In this document: positions 1 through 11,867 of the stretch, piece after piece
Layout: each line of letters starts with the position of its first letter
How positions within the stretch are numbered: the first letter of the stretch is position 1
Assembly: GCA_026120185.1 (NCBI GenBank)
Contig: JANUWF010002200.1
Coordinates: 2,602,001 to 2,666,000 of the forward strand
Length of the DNA stretch: 64,000 nt
Reading direction: 5' to 3'
From: Voacanga thouarsii
Lineage: Eukaryota; Streptophyta; Magnoliopsida; Gentianales; Apocynaceae
Notes under the pieces: generated by a model
What the model was told of the DNA's origin: nothing
Databases searched by the model: none
What the model saw: the letters and a program-made list of their open reading frames with translations, nothing else
Translations under genes and position numbers: made by a program

Positions 1-889
1 ATACCAAAGTCTTTGAGAATTTTTGACAAGAAAAATATTTTTCTTAAATCAAATGGTTAATTTTAATTCGAACAAAAATTAATTCTTGGATATTTTCTCA
101 AAGGATTTTATCTTTTGACATAGAAAATATTATGGATTTAGATATTTTTGTGAATTAAAATAGAAAACCATTTTGATTGAATTTTAACAAGGAAAATTGT
201 TTTTGTCAAATTAATCTTGAGATAAAAATCTTTCGAAAGTTTTATTGAAAAATTTTAAAATTATTTAGTTTATTAACTTAAATAAAATTAATGCATTGAA
301 AAATTTCTCAAACGATATAAACCTTGACAAAGAAATTTTTATGGGTTTAGACAGTTTATTTTGAGTTAAAAAAAAACTTAATTGAAATTTTCAAAAGACT
401 TTAAATACTAAGTGGGAGAGGGGTTCTAATGGTCCCACGGCTTCCATCACGATCCTCATTAAAAATCGTAGATCCTCTCGTGTCATCCTGGGAGTGAACT
501 CGTATAGGATGAGGATACCACAAGGATTTAGAACCAATGGATGGATGTAATTAATAACTCGGGACACGTATTATGATCGGCCAGCCCACGTTGGAGGTTA
601 TAGTGCAAGGAATGTCCATAGGAAATGAGAAGAAACGGTCATCCCACGATGGAGTTATCTTCTAGATCATTACTTAGAAAGGAAATTAATTTGTGGTGAT
701 TAATACACTTAGTTTAGAAAACTGTTAATCTTTCCAAGAAGTTATGTCAGTTTTTCTAAGAGCTAAATTAATCATATTAAAGATAATAGTGATAAGGTTA
801 ACTATTATTGGATTTAATATGAGAATAAAGTCAAAAATTATTTTACTTTTTACAAACTAAATTTTCTTTTATTTTTTATCTTTCAGAAA
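1..889 (+). other. Untranslated leader of alpha1 (3' part)
   Basis: This is AT-rich sequence with no coding potential. It matches, in reverse complement, the stretch between the 5' LTR and gag of alpha2 (about 14,760-15,640) and alpha3 (about 46,870-47,740), including the blocks around 410-660. In alpha2 the whole leader from primer-binding site to gag is about 1.9 kb, unusually long for copia. The 5' LTR and primer site of alpha1 are therefore expected roughly 1 kb or more to the left of the window. Confidence 0.75.
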
Positions 890-1700
890 TGGTTGTGGAG
901 GTTCTTTTAGTCATTTGGCCGTTATTCTCCGTAAGAATAAGGTAACGGGTCCAAATTATGTGGACTGGAAAAGAAATTTGGACATAATACTCACTATTGA
1001 GGAGTATAAGTATGTTCTCTTTGAAACCTGCCCTGTTATTGGGAAAGGTTCCACCGCTGATGAGTGCGAGGCTGAGAAAGCATGGAAAAAGGCCAACGAA
1101 ATGGCTCGATATTACATATTGGCTTCCATGTCTAATGTGCTCCAGTTAAAACACGAGCACATGGCTATTACATATGATATTAGCCAATTATTAGCCACGA
1201 TGCTCGCCGATAGGAGCCAGCCCGCAAGGCAAGAAGTTCTTAGGATGATCATAAACACTAAGATGGCTGAGGGAGTATCAGTCAGGGAGTATATGCTTAA
1301 AATGATTGCTACTTTCGAAGAAATGGAAGTCTTAGGGGCTGTAATTGACCCCGAGAGCCAAATGGACATGGTTATCGAATCTCTGCCGGGCTCTTTACTC
1401 AATTCAAGTTGAACTACAACATGAACAAGTTAAACATGACTTTAACTGAGTTAATGAAAGAGTTCCAAGTGGCGAAGAAGGTCATGAAGTCATAGTCCAA
1501 GGCTATGATTGTTAGGACTTTTTCTTCTAGAATTGGGCCTAAGCCCAGGAAGTTTAAGAAGAAGAAGGGAAACGCACAGGCCTAACTCAAGAACCAGCCC
1601 AATAAGCCCAAAGGTAAATGCTTTAAGTGTGGGCAAAAGGGACACTGGAAAAAGGAGTGTCTAGAACTTCAAGCCAAGAAAAACCCTACAAGTATTGTTC
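890..1700 (+). pseudogene. gag: alpha1 gag (copia capsid with zinc knuckle), broken
   Basis: The best-preserved open part is 915-1412, beginning AVILRKNKVTGPNYVDWKRN, the usual N-terminal copia Gag signature (…TGPNYVDWKRNLDIIL). It continues through the LEARS-like helical region (EYMLKMIATFEEMEVLG) to a stop near 1410 caused by a frameshift. A CCHC zinc knuckle, CFKCGQKGHWKKEC, lies at 1619-1660. The start is probably the ATG at 890: alpha3 has the same upstream residues in frame (GSFSPLAVIL) but alpha1 has lost the frame between the ATG and this block. Gag would package element RNA in cytoplasmic particles. In-frame stops and at least two frameshifts make it non-functional. Confidence 0.85.
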
Positions 1701-2990
1701 TCTATCTAGAGTCTATTTCAATGGTTGGATCAACTTCCACTTGAATTGTTGATTCTGGTGCCATTGATCATCTCTGTAACTCCTTGCAGGGGTTTAGGAA
1801 GATAAGAAGATTCCAGAAAGACGAGCATGGGCTATTAGTAAGAAATGGAGTACGAGTATTGGCCCTTGCAGTGGGAGAGCTGAATCTTATTTTTTATTGT
1901 AATAAAGTAGTTGTTTTAAAGAAAATTTTATATGTACCTAGTTTTAGACAGTATTTGATTTTAGTTGTAAAGCTAATAAATCATGGATATTCTGTTTCTT
2001 TCTATTCTGGTATTACTATCAGTAGAAATGGAGAAGTTTTATGTGTAGGGCACATGCATGGAAACTTATTCTTTTTAAATTCTACAAATAATCAAATAAA
2101 TAACGCTTAATCTGAACCTTTAAGTAGGAAGAGAAAGACCAATGTCAATGACTTATATCTTTGGCATATAAGGTTGAGCCATATTAACTCAATCAGGATT
2201 TAGAGGTTAATCCATAATGAGCCCAAGTGCTTATTAAGATTAGAAAGTTTACCTCAGTGTGAATCCTGCCTTATGAGAAAAATGACCAAAAAGTCATTCA
2301 CCCAAAAGGTTGATAGAGCCAAGAAGATATTGGATTTTGTTCATACTGATGTGTGTGGTCCTTTGTCTACTTAAGCTAGAAAGGGTTTTGAGTACTTCAT
2401 CACTTTCACGGATGATTGTAAAAGGTTTGGTTATCTCTACTTAATGAGGCGCAAGTCTGACTCTTTTGACAAGTTCAATGAGTTTAAGGTTGAAGTGGAG
2501 CGTTGGACAGGTAAATTGATCAAAACATTACGATCAGATCATGGTGGAGAATTCCTCCTTAGAGAGTTCAAGGATTACATGGTATATTATGGAATAGTAT
2601 TCTAGCTCTCTGTGCCGGGTCCGGGTACACCCCAGTAGAATGGAATAGCTAAAAGAAGGAACATGACATTAATGGAAATGGTCTGAAGCATGATGTCTCA
2701 TGTTACTCTTCCGATCTCTTTTTGAGGATATTCTTTGGAAACAATGGCATATATTCTGAACTTGATGCCTTCCAAGTCAGTACTTAGGGCACCCTATGAG
2801 ATGTGGATTGGGTGTAAGCCAAGTCTAAATCATCTCAGGATATGGGACTGTCTAACTTATTTACTGATCAAGGGAGACAAGCTAAAACCAAGATCAGAAT
2901 TATGCTACTTTGTTGGGTATCTAAAAGGGACAAAATGATGTTACTTTTATCATCCCAAGGAGTAGAAAGTACTGGTAAGTACTAATGCTA
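1700..2990 (+). pseudogene. pol: alpha1 protease and integrase region, broken; catalytic Glu replaced by Lys
   Basis: The aspartic protease motif IVDSGAIDHLCNS lies at about 1745-1785 with D-S-G intact at 1751-1759. The integrase zinc-binding region (LWH…LSH…CESC) is at about 2155-2275. The core has the first Asp in HTDVCGP (about 2345) and the second in RSDHGGEF (about 2536). The third position, usually Glu in NGVAERRN, is Lys here (IAKRRN, codon 2651-2653). The IN C-terminal region follows (YEMWIGCKPSLNHLRIWDC, 2795-2935). Several in-frame stops (for example after FGYLYLM-type blocks and at 2605, 2638) read as C-to-T or G-to-A changes. The product would process polyprotein and insert cDNA. 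It cannot work as it stands. Confidence 0.85.
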
Positions 2991-4810
2991 GATACTTGGA
3001 GGATGATCAAAGTACTTCCACTAAAAGTTCAATAAGGTTAGAACTCGAAGAGAAGTTATCTTCGGAATCAACTTCTTCAGACCCGATTATGGAACAAGAA
3101 GAGGCACAACCTCAAGAACCTATACAAACGGAGCTTTGTCGTAATGGGAGGATATCCAGAGTTCTAGAAAGATGGACATGAGAGGCTTTTGAGCTGGTTT
3201 CTGACCATCAGGAACAAGATCTCACTAGATACGAGGAGGCTATTGCTGATACCGATACAGATCTATGGCATGAAGTAATGAAAATCGAGATTGAGTATAT
3301 GTACTTCAATCAGGTTTGGGATCTGGTAACTTCACCTGATGGGATAAAACCCATTGGGTGTAAGTGGCTATATAAGAGAAAGAGGGGAGTAGATGAGAAT
3401 GTGGAAACCTTTAAAGTTAGGCTTGTGGCGAAAGGGTATACTCAGAAAGAGGGAATCGATTATGATGAAATCTTTTTCCTGGTGGCCATGCTTAAGTCCA
3501 TCCATATCCTTTTTGCTATTGCATATCATGATGCCTATGAGATATGACAAATGGATGTCAAGACGGCATTTTTTAATAGCCATCTTAATGAAGACATCTA
3601 TATGTCCCAATCGAAAGGTTTTATTGCTAAAGGTCAGGAACATATGGTCTACAAACTTAAGAAGTTCATTTATGGACTTAAGAAGGCATCTAGAACATGG
3701 AACATTCGTTTTGACGAGACTATAAAGTCTTATGGTTTCATTCAAAACGAGGATGAATCATGCGTGTACAAGAAATTGGAAGGCATAAATGTGATTTTTC
3801 TTGTCCTATATGTGGATAGCATTCTATTCATTGGAAATGATGTAGGGACATTGTCATCTACTAAGGTTTGGTTGTCTAGTCAATTTAGTATGAAGGACTT
3901 GGGAGAAGCTAGTTACATTCTCGAGATTAAGCTTCTTAGGAATAGAAAGTAGAGAATGTTAAGATTATTCCAAACGACATACATTAACAAGATATTGGCC
4001 AAGTTCAGTATGAACTCATGTAAGAGAACTCTAATTCCTTGCAGACATAGGTTGTCTTTTTGTTCTAAGGACTGTTCTAAGTCTCAAGAGGAAAAAGATA
4101 GGATGAATAGGATTCCCTACACTTCGGCTGTGAGAAGTCTCATGTACGCCATACTGTGCACTAAGCTAGATATCTGCTTTACTGTAGGCTTAGTTAGCAG
4201 ATATTAGTCAAACCCTGGGGAGATTCATTAGCAAGCTGTAAAGCATATTCTTAAGTACCTCAATGGTATGAAAGATTACATGCTGGTTTACAAGGCTGAC
4301 GACTTAGTTCCTACTGGATACACAGATTTAGATTTCCAGGCAGATAAGGATGAGAGAAAATCTACTAGTGGATATGTCTTTACCTTATCTGGAGGAGCTG
4401 TTTCATGAAGGAGTATCAAACAATCTTGTATTACTGACTCAATCATGAAAGCTGAGTATGTGGCAGCTTTGGAAGCATCCAAGGAAGTAGTCTGGCTCTG
4501 AAAGTTCCTTTCAGAACTTCGAGTTGTGCCACACATGGACAGACCTATTGTGGTATATTACGAAAATTTTGGAGTAGTCTCGCAATCCAAAGAACCTAGG
4601 AACTACAAGAAGGGGAAGCATATCCAAAGGAAGTACCACATGATCTGGGATTTCATTTAGAGATAGGAAATCGTGGTGGAACAGATAATCTCGGAGAACA
4701 ACCTAGTAGATCCATTCACCAAGTCTTTAGTTGAAAGAGTCTTCAAGAGACACTTAGAAGCCATAGGGGTGGCACCTACAGACTTTCTTAGTCTTAGAGT
4801 GCAAGTGGGA
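2990..4810 (+). pseudogene. pol: alpha1 reverse transcriptase and RNase H, broken; YVDD changed to YVDS
   Basis: An acidic linker (2996-3181) leads into RT (FNQVWDLVTSPDGIKPIGCK, 3305-3365; MDVKTAFFNSHLNEDIYM, 3551-3605). The catalytic box reads YVDS at 3809-3820 instead of YVDD. The RT C-terminus and connection lie at 3956-4260. RNase H follows at 4264-4770, with the aspartate region GYTDLDFQAD, the STSGYVFTLSGGAVS block and the Glu in KAEYVAALEAS. This copy therefore keeps the RNase H segment that alpha2 and alpha3 lack. Stops at 3545, 3949, 4205, 4406 and others interrupt the frame. Confidence 0.85.
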
Positions 4811-4813
4811 GAT
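4803..4813 (+). other. Polypurine tract of alpha1
   Basis: The purine-rich AAGTGGGAGAT sits immediately before the TG of the 3' LTR. The same tract in reverse complement borders the 3' LTRs of alpha2 (11856-11867) and alpha3 (43417-43428). It primes plus-strand DNA synthesis in LTR elements. Confidence 0.85.
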
Positions 4814-7800
4814 TGTTGGAATATATACCCTCAAGACTAGTTTATCTAATGTAATTATCGAATTTATTAATAAAAAAATTTATTCTCAAAATTTATGTGC
4901 TAAATTACATTTTATTTGTGCATGATTTTTGTTTGGAAAGGACCCATTATGTTTAAGTAAGTGATCTATGTGAATGGTGGTCTTTCACAGTAAGGTATAG
5001 ATCACGGGTTATTTAACACATAAATATTTGTTCTTAACCGATTGATGAGAGAATTTCATTATGTTTAGGTTATTGTGTTATGAATTTCAAATGGGGAATG
5101 ACTTACCTTTAGCTAATGAGTAGCCCACTCACTTCATAGTGATGTATCTGAATTTGGGTATATAAAAATTATATAAAAATAAGTACATTCACAATCAAGT
5201 TTAAATTAAAACATTAACCCCAAATTACATATATGAGCAAGCGTACTCATTATTAAGCATATCATAAGGTTTAAAACGAGTATCGATCCTCAAGGAACAA
5301 GTATGCCTTAATCACTTTTTTTTTCATTGTTTAACCAACTCAATAAAGTGAAAAAGAATAAAATAAATAAAATAAAAGAATATATACATGTCAAGGATGA
5401 AAATTTATGTAACTCAAACTATTATTTTGACAAACATGATCTTAAAGTATCCAATCATTATCATAACTAATCATTCTTTTGGCACTGTGAAGGATTAAGA
5501 AAGATTCACTTCTTTTCCAATCCATGAAATCATTATCTTTTAGACAAATTAGCACCACATATTCTGTTTCAATTAATTCACCCAAAAGATGCATTAAACA
5601 CAATCCTTGATTAAATCTCCATATCCTGGAAAATTTAAAACATGAAATTAACTAATGAATCCATGTCTTGGCATACATCAATTAACCTTTAATTACCCAG
5701 TTCTTAGCAATTAACCCCATTTTCAAGCAAGTTAATAGACAACAAATATGAAATTAATGAATTGAGACCATCATCAACCCTTTTTCCAAGCAAGTCAATA
5801 GAAAGAACTAACAAATTAATCTCGTAATCAACTTAAGTAATTAAATACCAAGACAAAGTTAAAAGAAAGCACTCATAGGCAAGCCTCATTCTTCTTCCCT
5901 CGTAGACTCTTTTGTATAATCCTCCTTGATCTGATAAATTCCTCATTGATTTTGAGTGATTTGTGTTTTGCTCCATGAATTCATCTCCATGACTTGTGTT
6001 TTTCCCTCTATTTATAGGATTTAGAAGTCCTAAATTCGTTCTTTTACGGTTTCTAGTCGAATAGAAGTAGGAAAATATTAAAACTCTGCAAATTGTCAAA
6101 AAATGCGTACAAAAATCGAGGCACCACCTCAGTACTAGTGCACAGCCGGCGCCGCCTACCTTGCCTAGGGCTGGTGCCGTTGTGTTCTGCCTATTTGTCG
6201 TTCGTCGATTTTTCTTGATTTTCGCATCAATTCTTTCAGACTGTAGCTAGCGTCGCCTTTGGGCTCCCAACCGGCGCCGGCTATGTTTTGTTCAGCCTTT
6301 GTTTCGCTGATTTTTTATTACCTCGAAGTACGTGCCAATAGCCCTTGGCCAGCACCGCTTCTCCTATCCTGGCCAGCGCCATCTCTAGTCTGTTTAGCAA
6401 TGATTTTGTCTTATTTAACCCCTAAAATATGAAAATAATGAACAAAATATCTTTTCAATGGTAAAATCTCAAATATGAAGGAATATAACCAATTATTGCA
6501 CAAAATGTATTACAAAATGGTCTCAAATAACTAAGAAATATATGACTAATTTAGGCCCTATCACATAGCATGAGCGTATTTCGAATATGTAGAACATGAC
6601 TGTAATAGTAGTTTTTAAAAGTACTATTTAGAAGAAACCCAAACTATTATTGCTATGGCGTGGACTAATACTCTACTGGTTGTGTATGGGTTGGTGGTCT
6701 GACGAAACTAGAAGTATATACTTTGATATATTGTAATTGATATTCTTTCGTAAAATCGATATACTTGTATGTTGAATATATGTGACTAGTTAATTAAGAC
6801 AGACTTGTACAAGATAGCTTATACTCTATATCGTCCCTTGTAACTGTTTAAATGATCTAATTATCCAGGCCCTTGGGGAACATGACTTGGATATTTACTT
6901 TAGGGTAGCTTCCTTGGAAAGTGAAAACATTCCAAGAGTCGTGGATCATTGGACTAGAAGTCTAAGGATGGTAGATGTCTATTAGAGAGGTGTTAGTATA
7001 TTTTTCATCTCTAATTGCACGGCGATGCGTAGATGGGTATTTTAGTCATTACACCTATAAGTCAAAGACTTTGCTAACACAACATTGTCCTTAGGGTTAA
7101 TATTTCCTTATAGTAATATTAAGAAATATTTAAAATACAAAATATAGTTATTTATATAGTAGGGGTATTTTGGTCATTTTAGTAGCTAAAGCGATGTGTC
7201 TTTTGGTCCCCAGAATGGCCCTTAAGTCATGAAAGTTTTGAGTTAAGGAATTAGTCTTAATAATTATGAGTTTTATTTTATTAATCTAATTTATTATTGA
7301 ACTAGAATAAAATAAAAGGTCCGAAAAAGAGTATTTATTTTATCTAGTTTAATTGGTTAATTAATTATTTAGGGCCCAAGGCCTAGATTGAATAATTAGA
7401 AAATTAATCTGGATATAAACTAGATAAAATGTATGAAATTTTATATTGGTCTATTTAGGCTTATTAATTATTTATTGGGCTGTTTAATAAAGTCTAGAAA
7501 ATAAGTAATTGAAATTTATTATTTATGGGTGTTCAAGCGCAGGAATAAATAATTTTATTTAGCCCAATGAATAAGACCAATAATAAAATAAAATAAAAAA
7601 TAAAATTAATTAATTATTAATTAAATTAATTAATTAAATTAAATAAAAAATAAAAAAACAACACGGGATGGAACCCGTGTTATTCCGCGTGAAGGATAAC
7701 AAAAAGCATGGATACTTTCTGTTTGCACGCGAATGGATTCTCTCTTGGGGATTTGATTCAAATGAATGGAAATGGATTGAAGTGGTGGCTTTGGTTTTGC

Positions 7801-8104
7801 ACTTCTGGATTCATCATTCACAGATAAATAGAAACCCAAAATTACATAGAAAGCTTTGGCAAAAGCTTATCAAAACCCAATTTTCAAACTTTCACCGACT
7901 GTGCTACTGGCACTATTTCAGAAAGTCAAAGGCTTTGCGTGAATGAGACGCAGTAGACGTTTGCAAGAACATGATCCAATAGCCTCAAGTATCCTTGTAC
8001 AGACATCTACACCAGTACGAAGAGGGTCATTCAATCACAAAGATAAATTTTTCGTTTTTGTAGCATGCTTTCGTTTTGATGATTTTTGCCATTTTAAGCC
8101 TTCA
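4814..8104 (+). repeat. alpha1 3' LTR, split by solo LTR S1
   Basis: It begins TGTTGGAATATATACCC. After removal of S1 (5140-6563) and one 5-bp TSD copy it is about 1.86 kb, close to the LTRs of alpha2 and alpha3 (2.0-2.2 kb), which is long for copia. A TATA-like run (TTATTTATATAG, 7148-7159) matches the conserved CTATATAAATAG of the other alpha LTRs when read in reverse. The final 500 bases are very AT-rich. The last 450 bases differ more from alpha2 and alpha3 than the rest does. Confidence 0.8.
5140..6563 (-). mobile_element. Solo LTR S1 of a Ty3/gypsy element (D/S family)
   Basis: The 1424-bp insert has TG…CA ends and is flanked by perfect 5-bp repeats CATAG (5135-5139 and 6564-6568). Removing it and one TSD restores the alpha LTR (…CACTTCATAG/CATGAGCGTATTTCG). 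In reverse complement it starts TGATAGGGCCTAAATTAG, like the LTR of D (TGATAGGGGCTAAAATCATC). Near 5170-5310 it has the same terminal block seen in D and S3 (GAGTATCGATCCTCAAGGAAC). It contains GGCGCC-type cassettes at 6120-6180, 6245-6290 and 6340-6385. No internal domain is present, so LTR-LTR recombination is the likely origin. Confidence 0.88.
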
Positions 8105-9626
8105 CCTAGAAGGAGTAAGAGAGCTAAGGTAGTTAAGGACTTTGAAATTGACTTTATCACTTACAATGTTGAGGATGAACCTTTAACCTTTCAAGTAGCC
8201 ATGTCTTTCTCAGAAGTAGGGCATTGAAAAGGAGCTGTCAAAAGTGAGATGGATTTCATTGTCTCCAATGAGACATGGGAACTAGTAGATCTCCCTCTTG
8301 GGTGTACTACAATTAGATGCAAATGGATATTTAAGAAGAAACTTAAACCAGATGGGACCATAGATAAGTATAAAGCCAGATTAATTGTCAAAGGGTTTAG
8401 ACAGAAAGAGAGAATAGACTATTGTGATACCTACTCTCCCGTTGCTTGTTTGATTACAATTCGAGTGCTAATTGCATTGGCTGCTATATATGATTTCACC
8501 ATCCACCAAATGGATGTGAAGACAACTTTTCTTGATGGTGATCTTGAAGAAGAAATATATATAGATCAGTCTGAGGGATTTGTAGCCAAAGAAAATGAGT
8601 AGAAAGTTTGTAAACTTGTTAAATCCCTGTATGGTCTAAAACACGCACCCAAACAATGACATGAAAAATTTGATAAAACTATTTTATCATTTGGCTTCAT
8701 CATAAATAAGAATGACAAATGTGTTTACTGTAAGGTTAAAGGTAATGCATGTTTTGTGCTATGCCTGTATGTGGATGATATTTTGCTATTTGGGCTAATG
8801 TTGAGATAATTAATGAGACTGAATCATTCTTGAAAAGTAAGTTTGAAATGAAGGATATGGGAGTAGTAAATGTGATTCTTGGCCTAAAGTTGATTGGCTC
8901 AACTGAGAGAATAACTATTTCTCAAACTTACTATGTTAAGAGTGTTCTTGAGAAATATGGTTATCAAAATTATAGAATTGCTAAAACTCTAAGTAACCCT
9001 TCTGTAGCTTTGTTCAAGAATGAAAATGGAATTCCTGTGTCTTAATTAAGGTATTCTCGAATTATTGGTAGCTTGCAATATCTTGCAAATGGTTCAAAAC
9101 CAGATATTTTACTTTTTGTATCTAACCTGGCAAGATATACAAATTGTCCAAATCAGACTCATTGGGAGGCCTTGGATAGAGTACTAAAGTACTTAAATGG
9201 AACAGTTTCCCTTGGACTGCATTATGGGAAATTCCCTACTATAATTGAAGGGCATAGTCATGCAAGTTGGATAGCCAAGAACCTTGGTAGTAATGATTGC
9301 ACTGGATATATGTTTACATTAGGTGGCAGAGCAGTCGCCTGGAAGTCTTGTAAATAGACTTTGATAATTCGGTCAACTTTTGAGGCTGAGTTATATGCTT
9401 TGGATACTACTGGAAGGGAAACTGAATGGTTATATGGACTATTGTCCTCTTTGCCAATGATTAGCAAGCCCGTTATGCTATATCTATGCATTGTGATAGT
9501 CAAACCACAATCGCAAAGATAAAGAGTACCAAGTATAATAAAAAAAACTAAAAGACATATCCAAGTTAGACTTAAGTCTATAAGGGAGTTAGTGTCTGAA
9601 AGGGTAGTGTCTATTGACTTTGTTGG
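8105..9626 (+). pseudogene. pol: beta copia RT and RNase H fragment, broken
   Basis: It begins in the IN-RT linker (PRRSKRAKVVKDFEIDFITY) at the right edge of alpha1. RT follows: WELVDLPLGC (8276-8305), KARLIVKGFRQKE, MDVKTTFLDGDLEEEIYI (8509-8562) and an intact YVDD at 8768-8779. A frameshift near 8800 is followed by KSKFEMKDMGVVNVILG (8830-8885). RNase H starts near 9060, but its first acidic residue is lost (HSHASW in place of the usual SDADW-type motif, about 9255). Stops at 8227, 8600, 8657 and 9356 are each consistent with a CAG-to-TAG or TGG-to-TGA change. The reading frame is cut at 9626 by alpha2 and continues at 18808. Confidence 0.88.
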
Positions 9627-11855
9627 TGAAGGATTGACATTCACAGAGCGTGCAAAAAGGTATGAAAATGGAAGAACAAGAACATGAATACCAGAGTATG
9701 GCAGCATCATGGTGGGATGAAAACATAACATTTTGGAGCCTTTAAAACTTAATGAACATGGTTGAATGATTTGAAGCTCAAGAACAGCTGCTTCCTTCAA
9801 AGTCCAGTGCACTGCATCCATGAACACCAGTAAAGCTTCCACTGTCCATCTCCGATTCTTTCTTCTCCGCTGGTGGAATGCTAACTTTCCAGTTTACAGA
9901 ATATGACCACTGCCTAAATCCAGTTAGTGAGCACATAATTTAGAAAGAAGAAATGATCACTCAGTTTTTTTCTCCATGTCTTTCACTGGTTTTTCCTTTG
10001 CACACCTCCTCTGGTTTCATTGTCTCAGCTATTTATAGACAACCCAGAAGAAGCAAATCCAGTGAACCGATGACCCTTGATATGACCAAATCCAGAAGTC
10101 AGAAAATCAAGGGACACACTCTCGGTTGGCTTCCTTTGGTTTCAAAACCAAAAGCCAGTGAGGAGAAGAGACAGTACGAGAGAGAGAGAGACAAGAGTCA
10201 CCGGGGAGAAAGAAAATATTTTTATTGTTTTTCTTTTTCCTTTTATTTTATTTTTCCACACAAAAAGCCAAGAGTCATGAAACCAAAAATAATTATTTTG
10301 ATAAAAAATACTATTCCTGAGATTTTATACCCGAATATTATATACAAAATAAATTTTGGCTTCACTCTAAACTCTTCTAAACTGTGTCCGGAAAAATCCT
10401 ATGGTCCAGGTTATTGGGCCAAAATAATATTTATTATTTTTCTTGAATCCAAAAAGTCTAAAATGATAAACATTAATTATTTTCCTTGGGATTAAATAAA
10501 TAACTCAATAAATAATTAATGTGCCCAAATGAACCAAAAAATAATTAAACTTTAATTATTTATTTCTTGGAATTTAATTAAATAAATAACCCAATAAATA
10601 ATTAAGTAATAATTATTTTCCACTAGTTTAAGTCCCGATTAATTTTTTAATTATTCAAACTAGACCCATGTTCTGAATAATTAATTAATTTTTTAATTAT
10701 TCAGAACATGGGTCTAGTTTGAATAATTAATTAACTAATTAAACAAAATAATAAATTTCTCTCTATTTATTTTATTCCAGTCCAATAGTAAATTAGACTT
10801 CCTAAATAAAATAAAACTCTCTCAATTGAGATCATTTTCTCAACCCAAAAATTAATTAGGACTTACGGGTTATTCCGAGGACCAAAAAGACACATCGCCT
10901 CGGCTACTAAAATAACCAAAATATCCCTACTATATAAATAGATGTATTTTACATTTTGAATATTTTCTAATATCACCATAAGAAAATATTGACCCCAATG
11001 ACAATGTTGCATTAGCAGAGTCTTCGACCTACAAGTGAAATGACTAAAATACCCCTCCACACATCACCGTACATTTAGAGAGGAAGAAGTGTACTAACAC
11101 CTCTCTAAAGACATCTACCATCTTTAGGCCTCTAGTCTAATAATCCACGACTTCCTGGAGTGTTTCCGCTTTCCAAGGGAGCGACCCTAAAGCAAACATC
11201 CAAGTCATGTTTTCCAAGGCCTTGGATATTTAGATCATCCGGACAACCATAAGGGGCAATATGGTGTAGAAACTATCTTGTACAAGTTTGTCTTAACTAA
11301 CTAGTCACACATACCCAACATATAAGTATATTGGCCCTCCGATAGAACCTTAACTATAGTATATCAAAGCATATGCTTCCAGCTTTGCCAGACCACCAAC
11401 TCATACTCAAGTCTTAGAGTACTAGTCCACGCTGTAGTGGTAGCAGTCCAGGTTTCTACCATATAGTACTTTTTAGAAACCACTACTGCAGGTCTTGTTC
11501 TACGTATTCGAAATATGCTTATGTCATGAAGTGAGTGGACTACTCACTGGTTAAAGGTAAGCCATTCCCTACTTGGAATTCATAACATAATCACCTAAAT
11601 ATGACGAGATTCCCATTCTCATCAATTGGTTAAGAACAACTGTTTATGTATTTAAATAACCCATGATCCATACCTTACTGTGAAAGACCTCTATTCACAT
11701 GGATCACTTATTTATACACAATGGGTCTGTTCCAAACGAAAATGTACACAAATAAAGAAAATTATTTCACAAATGATTTCCGACAAATAAATTCTTTTAT
11801 TAACAGATTTGTTTTTTTCACCAGAAAACTAGTCTAAGAGGGCATATTCCCAACA
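9627..11855 (-). repeat. alpha2 3' LTR (left in window)
   Basis: 2229 bp, starting TGAAGGATTGACATTC and ending CCCAACA in plus orientation. It is about 70 bp longer than its partner because of a 38-bp inverted duplication at 10647-10730. CTATATAAATAG at 10930-10941 is shared by all alpha LTRs and is a candidate TATA element. Open frames in it (for example 9953-10495) recur in the partner LTR and are not genes. Confidence 0.92.
10647..10730. repeat. 38-bp perfect inverted repeat within the alpha2 3' LTR
   Basis: Arms 10647-10684 and 10693-10730 are exact reverse complements with an 8-base spacer. The partner LTR has only one arm, at about 17645-17680. The second arm is therefore an inverted duplication specific to this copy, as made by template switching during reverse transcription or repair. 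Confidence 0.9.
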
Positions 11856-11867
11856 ATCTCCCACTTG

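Larger units (their letters stand above)
1..8104 (+). mobile_element. Ty1/copia element alpha1, 5' end outside the window, 3' LTR disrupted by a solo LTR
   Basis: The window opens in the untranslated leader of this element. Gag, protease, integrase, RT and RNase H remnants follow in copia order, then a polypurine tract (4803-4813) and the 3' LTR from 4814. The LTR end is placed at 8104 because the last bases (GCCATTTTAAGCCTTCA) align with the LTR ends of alpha2 (CCTTCA) and alpha3 (CCATTTTAACTCCCA). Beta RT coding sequence resumes directly after it, so CCTAG at 8105-8109 is the expected right TSD copy. The left LTR and left TSD lie outside the window. It belongs with alpha2 and alpha3 by gag, pol, leader and LTR similarity. 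Confidence 0.85.

Noticed and set aside
7668..8104. Plus-strand frames at the end of alpha1
   Set aside because: Tail of the alpha1 3' LTR. The beta coding part only begins at 8105.
9258..9842. 194-residue minus-strand frame
   Set aside because: It runs across the junction between beta and alpha2 and is antisense to RNase H.
9953..10495. Frame beginning MITQFFSPCLSL, also at 16969-17295
   Set aside because: It lies in the two LTRs of alpha2, which explains its presence twice. No protein family recognised.
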